Of a DNA stretch of 64,000 nucleotides, positions 39,223 to 48,977 are shown one piece after another. Location: the NCBI RefSeq assembly GCF_002159335.1, contig NZ_NFHP01000004.1, positions 1-64,000 on the forward strand. The letters are read 5' to 3'. How positions within the stretch are numbered: position 1 is the first letter of the stretch; the number at the start of each line of letters is the position of its first letter. The position numbers and the translations under genes were made by a program. The notes below the pieces were generated by a model. The model saw nothing but the letters and a program-made list of their open reading frames with translations, had not been told where the DNA came from and did no database searches. The DNA is from Collinsella sp. An7 (GTDB taxonomy: Bacteria; Actinomycetota; Coriobacteriia; Coriobacteriales; Coriobacteriaceae).

Positions 39223-39979
39223 GCGCACCCGCCTCATCGCAGGCAACTGGAAGATGAACAACGACGTCCCGGCCGCTAAGGAGCTGGCCGAGGCGCTCGT
39301 GGAGAAGGTTCCGGCCTCCGATAGCGTCGAGGTGGTCATCTGCCCGCCGACGATCGATTTGGCCTGCACCTCGCACAAGATCGCCGAGTCCGCCATCAAG
39401 CTCGGTGGCCAGAACGTGTACTGGGAGGAGAAGGGCGCCTACACCGGCGAGACCTCCTGCGGCATGCTCAAGTCGGTGAACGCCGAGTACTGCATCATCG
39501 GTCACTCCGAGCGTCGCGACTACTTCCACGAGACCGACGAGGACATCAACAAGAAGGCCAAGGCGCTGATGGCCGCGGGCATCACCCCGATCAGCTGCTG
39601 CGGCGAGTCGCTCGAGGTCCGCGAGGCCGGCACGCACGTTGCCTTCGTGGTCGACCAGATCAAGAAGGACACCGAGGGCCTCACCATCACCGATCCCTCC
39701 AAGTACGTTGTGGCCTATGAGCCCATCTGGGCCATCGGCACCGGCAAGACCGCCACGGCCGCTGACGCCCAGGAGGTCTGCGGCGCCATCCGCGCGACCC
39801 TCGCCGAGATTTTCGGCCAGGAGACCGCCGACGGCATCCGCATCCTTTACGGTGGCTCCGCCAAGCCCGAGAACATCGCCGGCTTCCTCGCCGAGGAGGA
39901 CGTGGACGGTGCCCTCGTGGGCGGCGCTTCGCTCAAGGCCGATGACTTTGCGGCCATGGTTGAGAAGGCGGCTGAGTAA
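39212..39979 (+). CDS. tpiA: triosephosphate isomerase
   Basis: Interconverts dihydroxyacetone phosphate and glyceraldehyde 3-phosphate. The protein has 255 aa. The N-terminal AGNWKMN contains catalytic Lys, IIGHSERRDYF has the catalytic His, and AYEPIWAIGTGKTA holds the catalytic Glu and flexible loop 6; LYGGSAKPEN and VGGASLKADDF close the phosphate site. The ATG lies inside the end of pgk and follows GGAGGCTCTGAACG. The stop overlaps the gpmI start by one base, so pgk-tpiA-gpmI are translationally coupled. Confidence 0.98.
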   Translation: MPSKRTRLIAGNWKMNNDVPAAKELAEALVEKVPASDSVEVVICPPTIDLACTSHKIAESAIKLGGQNVYWEEKGAYTGETSCGMLKSVNAEYCIIGHSERRDYFHETDEDINKKAKALMAAGITPISCCGESLEVREAGTHVAFVVDQIKKDTEGLTITDPSKYVVAYEPIWAIGTGKTATAADAQEVCGAIRATLAEIFGQETADGIRILYGGSAKPENIAGFLAEEDVDGALVGGASLKADDFAAMVEKAAE

Positions 39980-41547
39980 TGGCAGAGAACAAGCGCCATC
40001 TTCCGGCGCTCCTCGTGATCATGGACGGCTTTGGCCTGGCTCCGGCCGGCGACAACAACGCCGTCTTTAAGGCCGAGAAGCCCTATCTCGACAAGCTCTG
40101 GAACGAGTATCCGCACACCACGCTCGGCGCTTCGGGCGAGGACGTGGGCCTGCCTGCGGGTCAGATGGGCAACTCCGAGGTCGGGCACCTCAACATCGGT
40201 GCCGGCCGCATCGTGTTCCAAGAGCTCAGCCGCATCAACAACTCCATCATCGACGGCTCGATCGAGGAGAACCCCACGCTCGCCAAGGCGATGGAGGACA
40301 CCGGCCGCCACGGCGGCACCGTCCACCTGCTCGGTCTTGTCTCGCCCGGTGGCGTGCACTCCATGCAGCGCCACGGCGAGGTCCTGTCGGTGCTCGCTGC
40401 CATGCACGGCGTGGAGAAGATTCGCTTCCACTGCTTCATGGACGGCCGCGACGTCGATCCGCACTCCGGCGCGGGTTACATCAAGACCCTCAAGGAGAAC
40501 CTCGAGGCGCTCTCCAAGTACACCGGCGTCGACGCCCGCATCGCCACGGTCTCCGGCCGCTACTGGGCCATGGACCGCGACAACCGCTGGGAGCGCGTCG
40601 AGCGCGCCTACGACGTCATCACCCTGCCCCAGGAGGGCCCGGATGTCGATCCGGTCGAGGGTGTCGAGGCCTACTACGAGCGCGACGAGCGCGGCGACGA
40701 GTTCGTTGAGCCCTTCGCCTGCCATAACGAGGGCGTGCACGACGGCGACGCGATGGTGTTCTTCAACTTCCGTCCCGATCGCGCCCGCGAGATGACGCGC
40801 GCCTTTACCGAGCCCGATTTTGACGGCTTTGAGCGCAAGGTTGCCCCCAAGCTCTCGCACTTCGTCACCATGACGGAGTACGACGATACGTTCAAGAACG
40901 TCGAGGTGGCCTTCCCCAAGACGTTCCCCGAGAACGTGCTGGCCGACGTCATCGCGCAGAACGGCCTCAAGCAGCTGCACACCGCAGAGACCGAGAAGTA
41001 CGCCCACGTGACGTTCTTCCTCAACGGCGGCGTCGAGGAGCCCAAGGAGGGGGAGGAGCGCGTGCTCGTTCCCTCGCCGAAGGTTGCCACCTACGACCTG
41101 CAGCCCGAGATGTCGGAGCCCGAGGTCACCGAGAAGCTCGTTGCCGCCATCGAGAACGATGAGGCCGACTTCTACATCGTGAACTATGCCAACTGCGACA
41201 TGGTGGGTCACACCGGCGTCTTTGACGCTGCCGTCAAGGCCGTTGAGGCCGTGGACGATGGCCTCTCCAAGGTGATTCCCGCGATTCTCGCCAAGGGCGG
41301 TTTTGCGCTCATCACCGCCGACCACGGCAACGCCGACCACATGTACGACGTGGACGATGCAGGCGAGAAGCACCCCTTCACCGCCCATACCACCAACCGC
41401 GTGCCGTTTATCGTGGTCGACCCCAAGGCCAAGCTCACCGGGATCGAGAGCGGGCGCCTGTCGGACATCGCGCCGACGCTGCTCACTCTTGCCGGGCTCA
41501 AGCCCTCAGCCGAGATGACCGGTCGCGTCCTCGCCACCGAGGAGTAA
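39979..41547 (+). CDS. gpmI: 2,3-bisphosphoglycerate-independent phosphoglycerate mutase
   Basis: Mn-dependent isomerase converting 3- to 2-phosphoglycerate. The protein has 522 aa. The first metal Asp is in VIMDGFGLAP (9-18), and the catalytic Ser in GQMGNSEVGHLNIG near residue 63. The phosphotransferase domain has HCFMDGRDVDPHSGAGY and FNFRPDRAREMT, and the second metal half has NYANCDMVGHTG and ITADHGNADHMYD. It is one base downstream of the tpiA stop codon start. An intrinsic terminator and two repeat copies follow. Confidence 0.97.
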   Translation: MAENKRHLPALLVIMDGFGLAPAGDNNAVFKAEKPYLDKLWNEYPHTTLGASGEDVGLPAGQMGNSEVGHLNIGAGRIVFQELSRINNSIIDGSIEENPTLAKAMEDTGRHGGTVHLLGLVSPGGVHSMQRHGEVLSVLAAMHGVEKIRFHCFMDGRDVDPHSGAGYIKTLKENLEALSKYTGVDARIATVSGRYWAMDRDNRWERVERAYDVITLPQEGPDVDPVEGVEAYYERDERGDEFVEPFACHNEGVHDGDAMVFFNFRPDRAREMTRAFTEPDFDGFERKVAPKLSHFVTMTEYDDTFKNVEVAFPKTFPENVLADVIAQNGLKQLHTAETEKYAHVTFFLNGGVEEPKEGEERVLVPSPKVATYDLQPEMSEPEVTEKLVAAIENDEADFYIVNYANCDMVGHTGVFDAAVKAVEAVDDGLSKVIPAILAKGGFALITADHGNADHMYDVDDAGEKHPFTAHTTNRVPFIVVDPKAKLTGIESGRLSDIAPTLLTLAGLKPSAEMTGRVLATEE

Positions 41548-41550
41548 CCT

Positions 41551-41584
41551 GACTCATTTTGGGACGGGGTAATTTTCGTTCATA
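41551..41584. repeat. intergenic repeat fragment (diverged core)
   Basis: ACTCATTTTGGGACGGGGTAATTTTCG resembles copy B (CATTTGGGGACGGGGTCGTTTTGACC) and lies between the gpmI stop and its terminator. Confidence 0.55.
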
Positions 41585-41585
41585 G

Positions 41586-41628
41586 GGAGGGCCGCCGCAG
41601 CCACCAGGTTGCGGCGGCCCTCCTTTTT
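41586..41628 (+). terminator. intrinsic terminator after gpmI
   Basis: Stem GGAGGGCCGCCGCA (41586-41599) / TGCGGCGGCCCTCC (41610-41623), 10-nt loop, then TTTTT (41624-41628). Confidence 0.92.
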
Positions 41629-41636
41629 GGGTCACG

Positions 41637-41709
41637 TGGGTCATTTGGGGACGTGTTCCATCTGACCCATTTTGGGAAGAAAAATGGGTCAGATGGAACA
41701 CGTCCCCAA
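41637..41709. repeat. intergenic repeat copy D, perfect 29-bp palindrome
   Basis: Arms 41645-41673 and 41681-41709 are exact reverse complements (29 bp), loop GGGAAGA. Each arm contains the family core TTGGGGACGTGTTCCATC followed by TGACCCATTTT, so this is a head-to-head pair of two repeat units. The left unit also carries the terminal TGGGTCA at 41637-41643. Confidence 0.95.
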
Positions 41710-41724
41710 CTGCACCAAACGGTG

Positions 41725-41733
41725 TGGTAGCAT
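41725..41733 (+). promoter_or_regulatory. putative extended -10 promoter of secG
   Basis: TGG-TAGCAT, 39 nt upstream of the secG start. The place where a -35 would sit (about 41705-41710) is the end of the repeat D palindrome. Confidence 0.5.
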
Positions 41734-41772
41734 ATTGAACGTTCTAGCAAGACACCGAAGGAGTCGTAACCT

Positions 41773-42027
41773 ATGGGTCCGTTCCAGATCGTTATCTTTG
41801 CCGTGTGGGCGCTCTCCACGCTCGCGCTCATCGCGCTCGTGCTCATGCACTCCGGTAAGGGCACCGGCGTGTCCGACATGATCGCTAGCTCGCTCTATAA
41901 CGCGAGCGCTGCGACCGGCGTTATGGAGAAGAACCTCGACCGTCTCACCATCATCGTCTCGGTGGTCTTTGCCGTGTGCGTGGTGCTCTGCATGTTCTTC
42001 TTCCCGCAGGGAATCGTGGGCATTTAA
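41773..42027 (+). CDS. secG: SecG preprotein translocase subunit
   Basis: Small subunit of the SecYEG channel, 84 aa. Two membrane segments (about 5-24 and 56-80) flank a cytoplasmic loop with the SecG-typical HSGKGTGVSDM and a LYNASAATGVMEKNLDRLT region. The start follows GAAGGAGTCGTAACCT. Its place after the glycolytic block agrees with other actinobacteria (gap-pgk-tpi-secG). Confidence 0.93.
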   Translation: MGPFQIVIFAVWALSTLALIALVLMHSGKGTGVSDMIASSLYNASAATGVMEKNLDRLTIIVSVVFAVCVVLCMFFFPQGIVGI

Positions 42028-42125
42028 GCTGCGTTTAAAACTGCGCTCGAGCACTGCTCCCGGGGAGCCGCACGACCGCAAGCGCTAAAGCCCGCACCCC
42101 AGCGTAAGCCAAATCCAGCCGTATC

Positions 42126-42152
42126 GAGGGGCCGCTCGTAAGGGCGGCCCTC
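42126..42152 (+). terminator. hairpin after secG, possible terminator
   Basis: GAGGGGCCGC (42126-42135) / GCGGCCCTC (42144-42152) with one bulged G, followed only by TTGTAT, so it would be a weak terminator. Confidence 0.5.
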
Positions 42153-42478
42153 TTGTATACAGGCGCTTCGCACCCCGCTCTTCGCGATTCCCACACAAAG
42201 CTTGAGGTCCGAGTCAGCCTGAAGAAACAGCTTGGAAACAATCCGTTCACCGACCGCTCACGGCGGGCGGGCGAAACCAAAAATAGTGCAGATAAAGGAG
42301 CATATACTCCACTAAACCAGAGAGGGCCCAGCACGTTTGCCGAAAAACCATCCCGGATGCACGGTGAATCGGGTAAGGTAATCTGCAATGCCTTGATGCT
42401 GCCACCCTTGTGCGTGGCGTGCGTCACGGTTGCGTAAGGGGTGTGCAAAGAGCGCACCTAGCCTAAAGGAGGAAATGC
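42153..42478 (+). other. gene-free oppA upstream region
   Basis: No convincing gene; a 94-codon frame starting at 42153 has no family resemblance. A TATACT box lies at 42303-42308 without a good -35. The stretch is less GC-rich than its neighbours around 42230-42320, as is usual for regulated promoters. No known riboswitch was recognised. Confidence 0.4.
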
Positions 42479-44143
42479 ATGGCACAGATCAACCTGAATC
42501 GTCGCCAGTTCGTGGGCAGCGCCCTTGCTGCGAGCGCGCTTGCCGCGCTGGCCGGCTGCACCAGCAACGGCGGCACCACCGCCGGTTCCGCGGGCAGCGC
42601 TCCGGCTGCGGCCCCCGAGGTCGGCGAGAACTATATCAGCTTCTACCTCTCCGAGCCGGCGTACATCGACCCGTACAACGCGCAGGAGAACCAGGGTACC
42701 GCGGTTGTCCGCGCTACCTTTGACGGCCTTGTGACTTGGGACTGGGCCGCCAACGACGTTGTGCCGCTGGCCGCCGCCGAGCTCCCGACCGTCTCCGAGG
42801 ACGGCCTCACCTACACCTTCAAGCTGCGCGAGGGCATGAAGTTCCACAACGGCGACCCCGTGGACGCCGCTTCCTTCAAGCGCGGCTGGGAGCGCCTGGC
42901 CGACTCGACCATGAAGTCCCCGTCCGAGATCGGCTACCACCTCGCCCCCGTGGCCGGTTACGCCGAGATGGCCGCCGGCGACGCCGACGAGATTTCCGGC
43001 CTCGTCGCCGTTGACGACCTCACCTTCCAGGTGACCCTCACCGACCCGATGGCCGACTTCACCGCCGTGTGCTGCCACCCGGGCCTCGTGCCCGTTCCGC
43101 AGGCCGCCCTCGACGACCCGGCGGCGTTCCTCGAGCAGCCCATCGGCAACGGCCCCTTCAAGCTTGACGAGGCTTGGCAGCACAACCAGTACATCATCGC
43201 CTCCAAGTTTGAGGACTACTACGGTGAGGCCCCCAAGATCGATGGTGTGTACTTCTCCATCCAGGCCGACCCCGACACCGCCTACCGTGAGCTGCAGGCC
43301 GGTTCCATCGACTTTGCGATGATCCCGACCGGACAGATCCAGGAGGCCGTGGACCAGTACGGTCTCTCCGACGACGGCTTTACCGTCACCCCGGGCAAGC
43401 AGGTCCTCACGGGCACCGAGCTCTCGACCTACTACCTCGTCGTCAACCTCAACGACCCGGCGCTCTCCGATGTCAACGTGCGTCGCGCCATCTCGCTGGC
43501 CATCGACCGCCAGGCTATCGTCGATACCCTCTACGAGGGCTATCGTGAGCCGGCCACCTCGATCATGCCGCTCTCCATCGACGACAACGAGGAGAACGTC
43601 TGGGAGTACTGCAAGTACGACCCCGAGCAGGCCAAGCAGATTCTGGCCGACGCCGGCTACGCCGACGGCGACATCAAGGTGAGCCTGAGCTACAACGGCG
43701 ACGGCGGCCACGAGGACCTCATGTCCAAGGTGCAGCAGGACCTCGAGGCGGTGGGCATCACCGTGACCCAGGACACCACCGAATGGGCCACCTACCTCAA
43801 CAACCTGTCCGACGGTAACTATCAGCTCGCCCGCCTCGGCTGGACCGCTGACTACCCGACCATGGACAACTTCCTCTACCCGAACTTCTTCTCCACGGCC
43901 GACAACAACTACGGTGGTTACAACAACCCCGACGTTGACGCCGCTATGCTGGCCGCCCGCCAGATCCAGGACGAGGAGGAGCGCAAGGCTGCTTACCGTC
44001 AGATCTGCCACCAGGTGGGCGAGGACATGCCGGTCATCCCGATTATGTACTATGCGCACAACTATGTGGGCACCGATCGTCTCGCGAGCTTCTACTACGA
44101 CTCGCAGACCATCCCGCACTTCGAGACCGCTGAACTCGCGTAA
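42479..44143 (+). CDS. oppA: oligopeptide ABC transporter substrate-binding lipoprotein
   Basis: SBP family 5 protein of 554 aa. The N-terminus has a twin-arginine-like signal (LNRRQFVGSALAASALAAL) ending in the lipobox LAGC with lipidation Cys27. Features are EPAYIDPYNAQENQGTAV, LTYTFKLREGMKFHNGDPV (family signature) and NDPALSDVNVRRAISLAIDRQ. The protein is anchored outside the membrane and delivers peptides to OppBCDF. The ATG follows TAAAGGAGGAAATGC, a very strong ribosome binding site. A hairpin after its stop and a separate oppB promoter suggest it is expressed more than the rest. Confidence 0.94.
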   Translation: MAQINLNRRQFVGSALAASALAALAGCTSNGGTTAGSAGSAPAAAPEVGENYISFYLSEPAYIDPYNAQENQGTAVVRATFDGLVTWDWAANDVVPLAAAELPTVSEDGLTYTFKLREGMKFHNGDPVDAASFKRGWERLADSTMKSPSEIGYHLAPVAGYAEMAAGDADEISGLVAVDDLTFQVTLTDPMADFTAVCCHPGLVPVPQAALDDPAAFLEQPIGNGPFKLDEAWQHNQYIIASKFEDYYGEAPKIDGVYFSIQADPDTAYRELQAGSIDFAMIPTGQIQEAVDQYGLSDDGFTVTPGKQVLTGTELSTYYLVVNLNDPALSDVNVRRAISLAIDRQAIVDTLYEGYREPATSIMPLSIDDNEENVWEYCKYDPEQAKQILADAGYADGDIKVSLSYNGDGGHEDLMSKVQQDLEAVGITVTQDTTEWATYLNNLSDGNYQLARLGWTADYPTMDNFLYPNFFSTADNNYGGYNNPDVDAAMLAARQIQDEEERKAAYRQICHQVGEDMPVIPIMYYAHNYVGTDRLASFYYDSQTIPHFETAELA

Positions 44144-44185
44144 GGTACGGGTTTGCCGCATAACGGCTCGGTAGGGTCGTAGCCC

Positions 44186-44214
44186 AAGGGGCGTCGCTCG
44201 CGCGGCGCCCCTTT
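44186..44214 (+). terminator. attenuator-like hairpin between oppA and oppB
   Basis: Stem AAGGGGCG (44186-44193) / CGCCCCTT (44206-44213) followed by a short T-run (TTT). Likely a partial terminator that keeps oppA mRNA in excess. Confidence 0.55.
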
Positions 44215-44355
44215 GCATGCGGGGCGCGGCGCGGCAGGGCGTCCTGGCCCGCGGCGCGCCGGGACCGTGCTCCCACAAAAATGTTGACAGTGTGTTACCG
44301 CGATATGGTGAAACGCATGAAATGGGGTGGGTGCATCTCGCTCATTCGCATATTT

Positions 44356-44385
44356 TTGATGAGGTACCGTGTTTTCCGGTATACT
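44356..44385 (+). promoter_or_regulatory. oppB promoter
   Basis: TTGATG (-35, 44356-44361) and TATACT (-10, 44380-44385) are 18 nt apart and lie 59 nt before the oppB start. Confidence 0.65.
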
Positions 44386-44444
44386 CACACTTTACGGCTC
44401 TAAAGCGCCGTAGTCGTATAAGCCAGACAAGGGAGGGTATCGCC

Positions 44445-45482
44445 GTGGTCAAGTACATTGCCAAGCGAATCCTACAGTTCATCCCTGTCTTCCTTGGCGT
44501 GACGCTGATCCTCTTCATCATGCAGAACGTGGTGCCGGGCGATCCCATCAAGCTGATCGCCGGCGAAAGGAAGCTCGACCCGCAGGTTGAACTGAATCTC
44601 CGTGCGACACACGGGTTCATCGAGACGGATGCCGACGGCAAGATCATCTACGATGAGAACGGCGACACGATCGAGACGCCGATGTGGAAGCGCTACGTCA
44701 CCTATCTGTCGGACTTGCTCCACGGAGATCTCGGCACGTCGTACCAGCGCGGCACCCCGGTGTCTGAGATCATCGCGCAGAAGTACCCCTACACCGTTCA
44801 GCTCGCCTTGGTGGCCATTGTGATTGAGGCCGTGGTGGGTATCGGCGCGGGCATCATCTCGGCAATCAAGCGCTACTCGTTCTGGGATATCCTCGTTACC
44901 CTTGTGACCTCGCTTCTGGTGGCCATGCCGGCGTTCTGGTTCGGCATGCTCCTCCAGCTCATCTTTGGCGTGTGGCTCAAGGACCTCACCGGTGGCGCCC
45001 TGTCGCTGCCCATCTCCGGCGTGGCCGGCCCCATCGCCAAGTACCCCGCGTGGATGTACTACATCCTCCCGGCCGTGACCCTCGCCGCGGTTTCGACCGC
45101 CTACACCGCGCGCATCATGCGCTCGCAGCTTCTGGACGTTATGAACCAGGACTACATCCGTACCGCCAAGGCTAAGGGCCTCTCCAAGAGCGCGATCATC
45201 CGCAAGCACGCGCTCAAGAACGCGCTCATCCCCGTGGTGACCTACGTGGGTATGGACTTTGGCGCCATGCTCGCCGGCGCCATCCTGACCGAGACGGTCT
45301 TTAGCTGGCCCGGCATCGGTCGCGAGACCTATATCGCCATCACCCAGCGCGACTGGCCCATCGTTATGGGCACCGTGACGGTGATCGTGGTCGTGGTCAT
45401 GATCATCAACCTTATCGTCGACGTGAGCTACGCCTTCCTCGACCCGCGCATCAGGCTCGGCAGCTCCAAGAACGAGGGCTAG
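44445..45482 (+). CDS. oppB: oligopeptide ABC transporter permease OppB
   Basis: Inner-membrane permease of 345 aa. The first membrane segment (about 9-29, RILQFIPVFLGVTLILFIMQ) and NVVPGDPI are typical of OppB/DppB. An external loop of about 75 residues is followed by five more membrane segments, with the cytoplasmic EAA motif region RTAKAKGLSKSAIIRKHALKN contacting the ATPases. GTG 44445 is chosen because GGGAGGG precedes it; a longer frame from 44217 lies over the promoter. Confidence 0.95.
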   Translation: MVKYIAKRILQFIPVFLGVTLILFIMQNVVPGDPIKLIAGERKLDPQVELNLRATHGFIETDADGKIIYDENGDTIETPMWKRYVTYLSDLLHGDLGTSYQRGTPVSEIIAQKYPYTVQLALVAIVIEAVVGIGAGIISAIKRYSFWDILVTLVTSLLVAMPAFWFGMLLQLIFGVWLKDLTGGALSLPISGVAGPIAKYPAWMYYILPAVTLAAVSTAYTARIMRSQLLDVMNQDYIRTAKAKGLSKSAIIRKHALKNALIPVVTYVGMDFGAMLAGAILTETVFSWPGIGRETYIAITQRDWPIVMGTVTVIVVVVMIINLIVDVSYAFLDPRIRLGSSKNEG

Positions 45483-45494
45483 GGGAGGAGCAGC

Positions 45495-46444
45495 ATGAAA
45501 TATCCTCACGCAATTCCTGCCGACGCGCACATCCAGACGCCCGCGCATGCCGCGAGCTCGAGCGACAGCGCTGCGTCGCGTACGCTCTGGGGCGACGCCT
45601 GGGGCCGTCTTAAGAAGAACAAGCTCGCCATCATCGCGGCGATCTGGATCGTGTTCATCGTGATCGTTGCCCTTTCGGCCGACTTGTGGGTGCCGCAGGT
45701 CCTCGGCGACCCCAACGCCACCGCTGCCGGCGTGAGCATGGCCGACGCCTCGCGCCTGCCGCCGTCGCTCCAGCACCCCTTCGGTACCGACACGCTCGGC
45801 CGTGACGTGCTCTCGCGCGTCATCTACGGTGCGCGCGTCTCGCTCACCGTCGGTGTGGTGGCCACGGGCATCTCCACGGCCATCGGTCTGGTGATGGGCG
45901 CCCTCGCTGCGTACTACGGCGGCATCTGGGACACCATCATCATGCGCCTTGCTGACATCTTCTTGGCGTTCCCCTACACGCTCTTTGTCATTGCCATGAT
46001 CGCCGTGATCGGCAACGGCATCCAGAACGTGTTCATCGCCATCGGCATCCTCGGATGGCCGAGCATCGCCCGCGTCTTCCGCTCGGCGATCCTCTCGGTC
46101 AAGCAGAACGACTACGTGGACGCCGCACGCGCCATGGGTGCTTCCGACGCGCGCATCATCGTGCGCCACATCTTCCCTAACTCCGTGGCCTCCATCGTGG
46201 TCTACGCCACGATGAACATCGGCGGCGCCATCCTCACCGAGAGCGCTCTGTCGTTCCTCGGCATGGGCGTCGTGCCGCCCGATCCCTCGTGGGGCACGCT
46301 CATCCAGGACGGTCAGCAGTACCTGCAGACCCAGCCCTGGCTCATGATCCTGCCGGGTCTCGCGATCCTCTCCACGGTGCTCGCGTTCACCCTGCTGGGT
46401 GACGGTCTGCGCGACGCGCTCGACGTTAAGATGAAGGATGCATA

Positions 46445-46445
<1 letters not shown>
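45495..46445 (+). CDS. oppC: oligopeptide ABC transporter permease OppC
   Basis: Second permease, 316 aa. A cytoplasmic N-terminus of about 40 residues precedes the first membrane helix (about 44-66), followed by the OppC-type HPFGTDTLGRDVLSRVIYGARVSL and four to five further helices. The EAA loop is DAARAMGASDARIIVRHIFPNS, and the end reads FTLLGDGLRDALDVKMKD. The start follows AGGGGAGGAGCAGC. The stop overlaps oppD by one base. Confidence 0.95.
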
Positions 46446-47581
<1,136 letters not shown>

Positions 47582-48601
47582 ATGGCAGAGAACACCCCCC
47601 TGCTCAAGGTCGAGCACCTCTCCAAGGAGTTCCCGGCGGAGTCCGGCGTCTTTGCGAGCCGCTTTGCCAAGAAGGTCTCGGCTGTTAACGACGTGAGCTT
47701 TGAGATCAACGCGGGCGAGACCCTCGGCCTGGTGGGCGAGTCCGGTTGCGGCAAGTCCACGACGGGTCGCTCCATCATGCGCCTCACGCGCCCGACCGCC
47801 GGCCACGTATACTTTGAGGGCCGCGACGTTGCCAAGATGAACAAGAAGGAGCTCAAGGACCTTCGCCGCCAAATGCAGTTCATCTTCCAGGATCCGTACG
47901 CGAGCTTGAACCCGCGTATGACCATCGGCGAGATCATCTCGGAGCCGCTGCAGATCCATGGTGACGGCCGCAGCCAGGGCGAGCGCATGAAGTACGTGCG
48001 CGAGCTCCTCGACGTGGTGGGTCTTAACCCCGAGCACATCAACCGCTATCCGCACGAGTTCTCGGGCGGTCAGCGCCAGCGCATCGGTATCGCGCGCGCC
48101 TTTGCCCTGCACCCCAAGCTCATCATCTGCGACGAGCCGGTGTCGGCCCTCGACGTGTCGATCCAGGCGCAGGTGCTGAACCTCCTCAAGGAGCTGCAGA
48201 AGCAGTTTGGCACGGCCTATCTCTTCATCGCGCACGACCTCTCCGTCGTTCAGCACATCTCGGACCGCGTGGCCGTGATGTACCTCGGCAAGATCGTGGA
48301 GCTCTCCGACTGGAAGAGCCTCTACGCTCAGCCGAACCACCCTTACACGCAGTCTCTGCTCTCGGCCGCGCCCATTCCGGACCCGGACCTGCAGAAGAGC
48401 CGTCGACGCATCATCCTCGCCGGCGATCCGCCCTCGCCGCTCGACCCGCCGAGCGGGTGCCGCTTCCATACGCGCTGCCCGATCGCGCAGGCCAAGTGCG
48501 CCGAGGAGCAGCCGGAGTTCCGCGAGGTCGAGCCTGGGCACTTCTGCGCGTGCCACTTTGCGCAGCCGTTCCCGATCAAGGAATCGCATATTGACCTGTA
48601 G
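47582..48601 (+). CDS. oppF: oligopeptide ABC transporter ATP-binding protein OppF
   Basis: Second ATPase, 339 aa. Walker [15 protein letters not shown]-loop [17 protein letters not shown], signature [16 protein letters not shown], Walker [14 protein letters not shown]-loop [10 protein letters not shown]. The C-terminus has [14 protein letters not shown], the Opp-family Cys motif. It forms a heterodimer with OppD. The ATG follows GAAGGAGGCATAA, one base after the oppD stop codon. Confidence 0.97.
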   Translation: MAENTPLLKVEHLSKEFPAESGVFASRFAKKVSAVNDVSFEINAGETLGLVGESGCGKSTTGRSIMRLTRPTAGHVYFEGRDVAKMNKKELKDLRRQMQFIFQDPYASLNPRMTIGEIISEPLQIHGDGRSQGERMKYVRELLDVVGLNPEHINRYPHEFSGGQRQRIGIARAFALHPKLIICDEPVSALDVSIQAQVLNLLKELQKQFGTAYLFIAHDLSVVQHISDRVAVMYLGKIVELSDWKSLYAQPNHPYTQSLLSAAPIPDPDLQKSRRRIILAGDPPSPLDPPSGCRFHTRCPIAQAKCAEEQPEFREVEPGHFCACHFAQPFPIKESHIDL

Positions 48602-48617
48602 GTGAGGTGCTCCCGGC

Positions 48618-48726
48618 GGCGGGTGGGCTTGCCGTGTTTCCCTCTGGCGTGGTCCTCGTCCTTTGCGCGTCCGCGCGCAAAGGACTGCGGGAAACGCCGT
48701 CGGGAAACACGGCAAGCCCACCCGCC
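48618..48726. repeat. structured palindromic element, copy 2 (intergenic)
   Basis: Perfect 25-bp outer arms (48618-48642 / 48702-48726). Middle stem GGCGT (48646-48650) / ACGCC (48694-48698), loop strands GGTCCTCGT (48651-48659) and CTGCGGGAA (48685-48693), and a 10-bp inner hairpin CCTTTGCGCG / CGCGCAAAGG with loop TCCG. Loop strands are identical to copy 1 (30718-30852). It starts 16 nt after the oppF stop. Confidence 0.9.
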
Positions 48727-48781
48727 TGCGCGCCTGTGCCTACGAGGTTGAGAGTCTTGGGTTGAGGCTCTTACGTGGGGA

Positions 48782-48816
48782 GGGACCTCGTCCTGGTTGG
48801 GACGGGGTCCCTTCTT
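48782..48816 (+). terminator. likely terminator of the opp operon
   Basis: Stem GGGACCTCGTCC (48782-48793) / GGACGGGGTCCC (48800-48811) with one G-U pair, loop TGGTTG, followed by TTCTT. The 376-nt gap before the next gene holds this, the structured element, and no coding frame with family similarity. Confidence 0.7.
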
Positions 48817-48977
48817 GCTGCAAAGGCGTGGTGCGCGCGATCTGTGGCAGTGTCCGCCGGGTTGTTGCGTTGGGCTGCAGATTCCGGGCTATCGGGCTTG
48901 CGTCTGTGGACGTTGTGGTGCGCATGCCCTATCGTCTTGGAGAGCAGGACCGACCGCACGTGCTTGTGAGGATGCCC

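Noticed and set aside
36712-39399. 895-codon minus-strand open frame opposite gap-pgk
   Set aside because: Antisense to two highly conserved glycolytic genes; Val/Gly/Leu-rich shadow frame.
42153-42437. 94-codon open frame before oppA
   Set aside because: No ribosome binding site, no family similarity, and it covers the oppA regulatory region.
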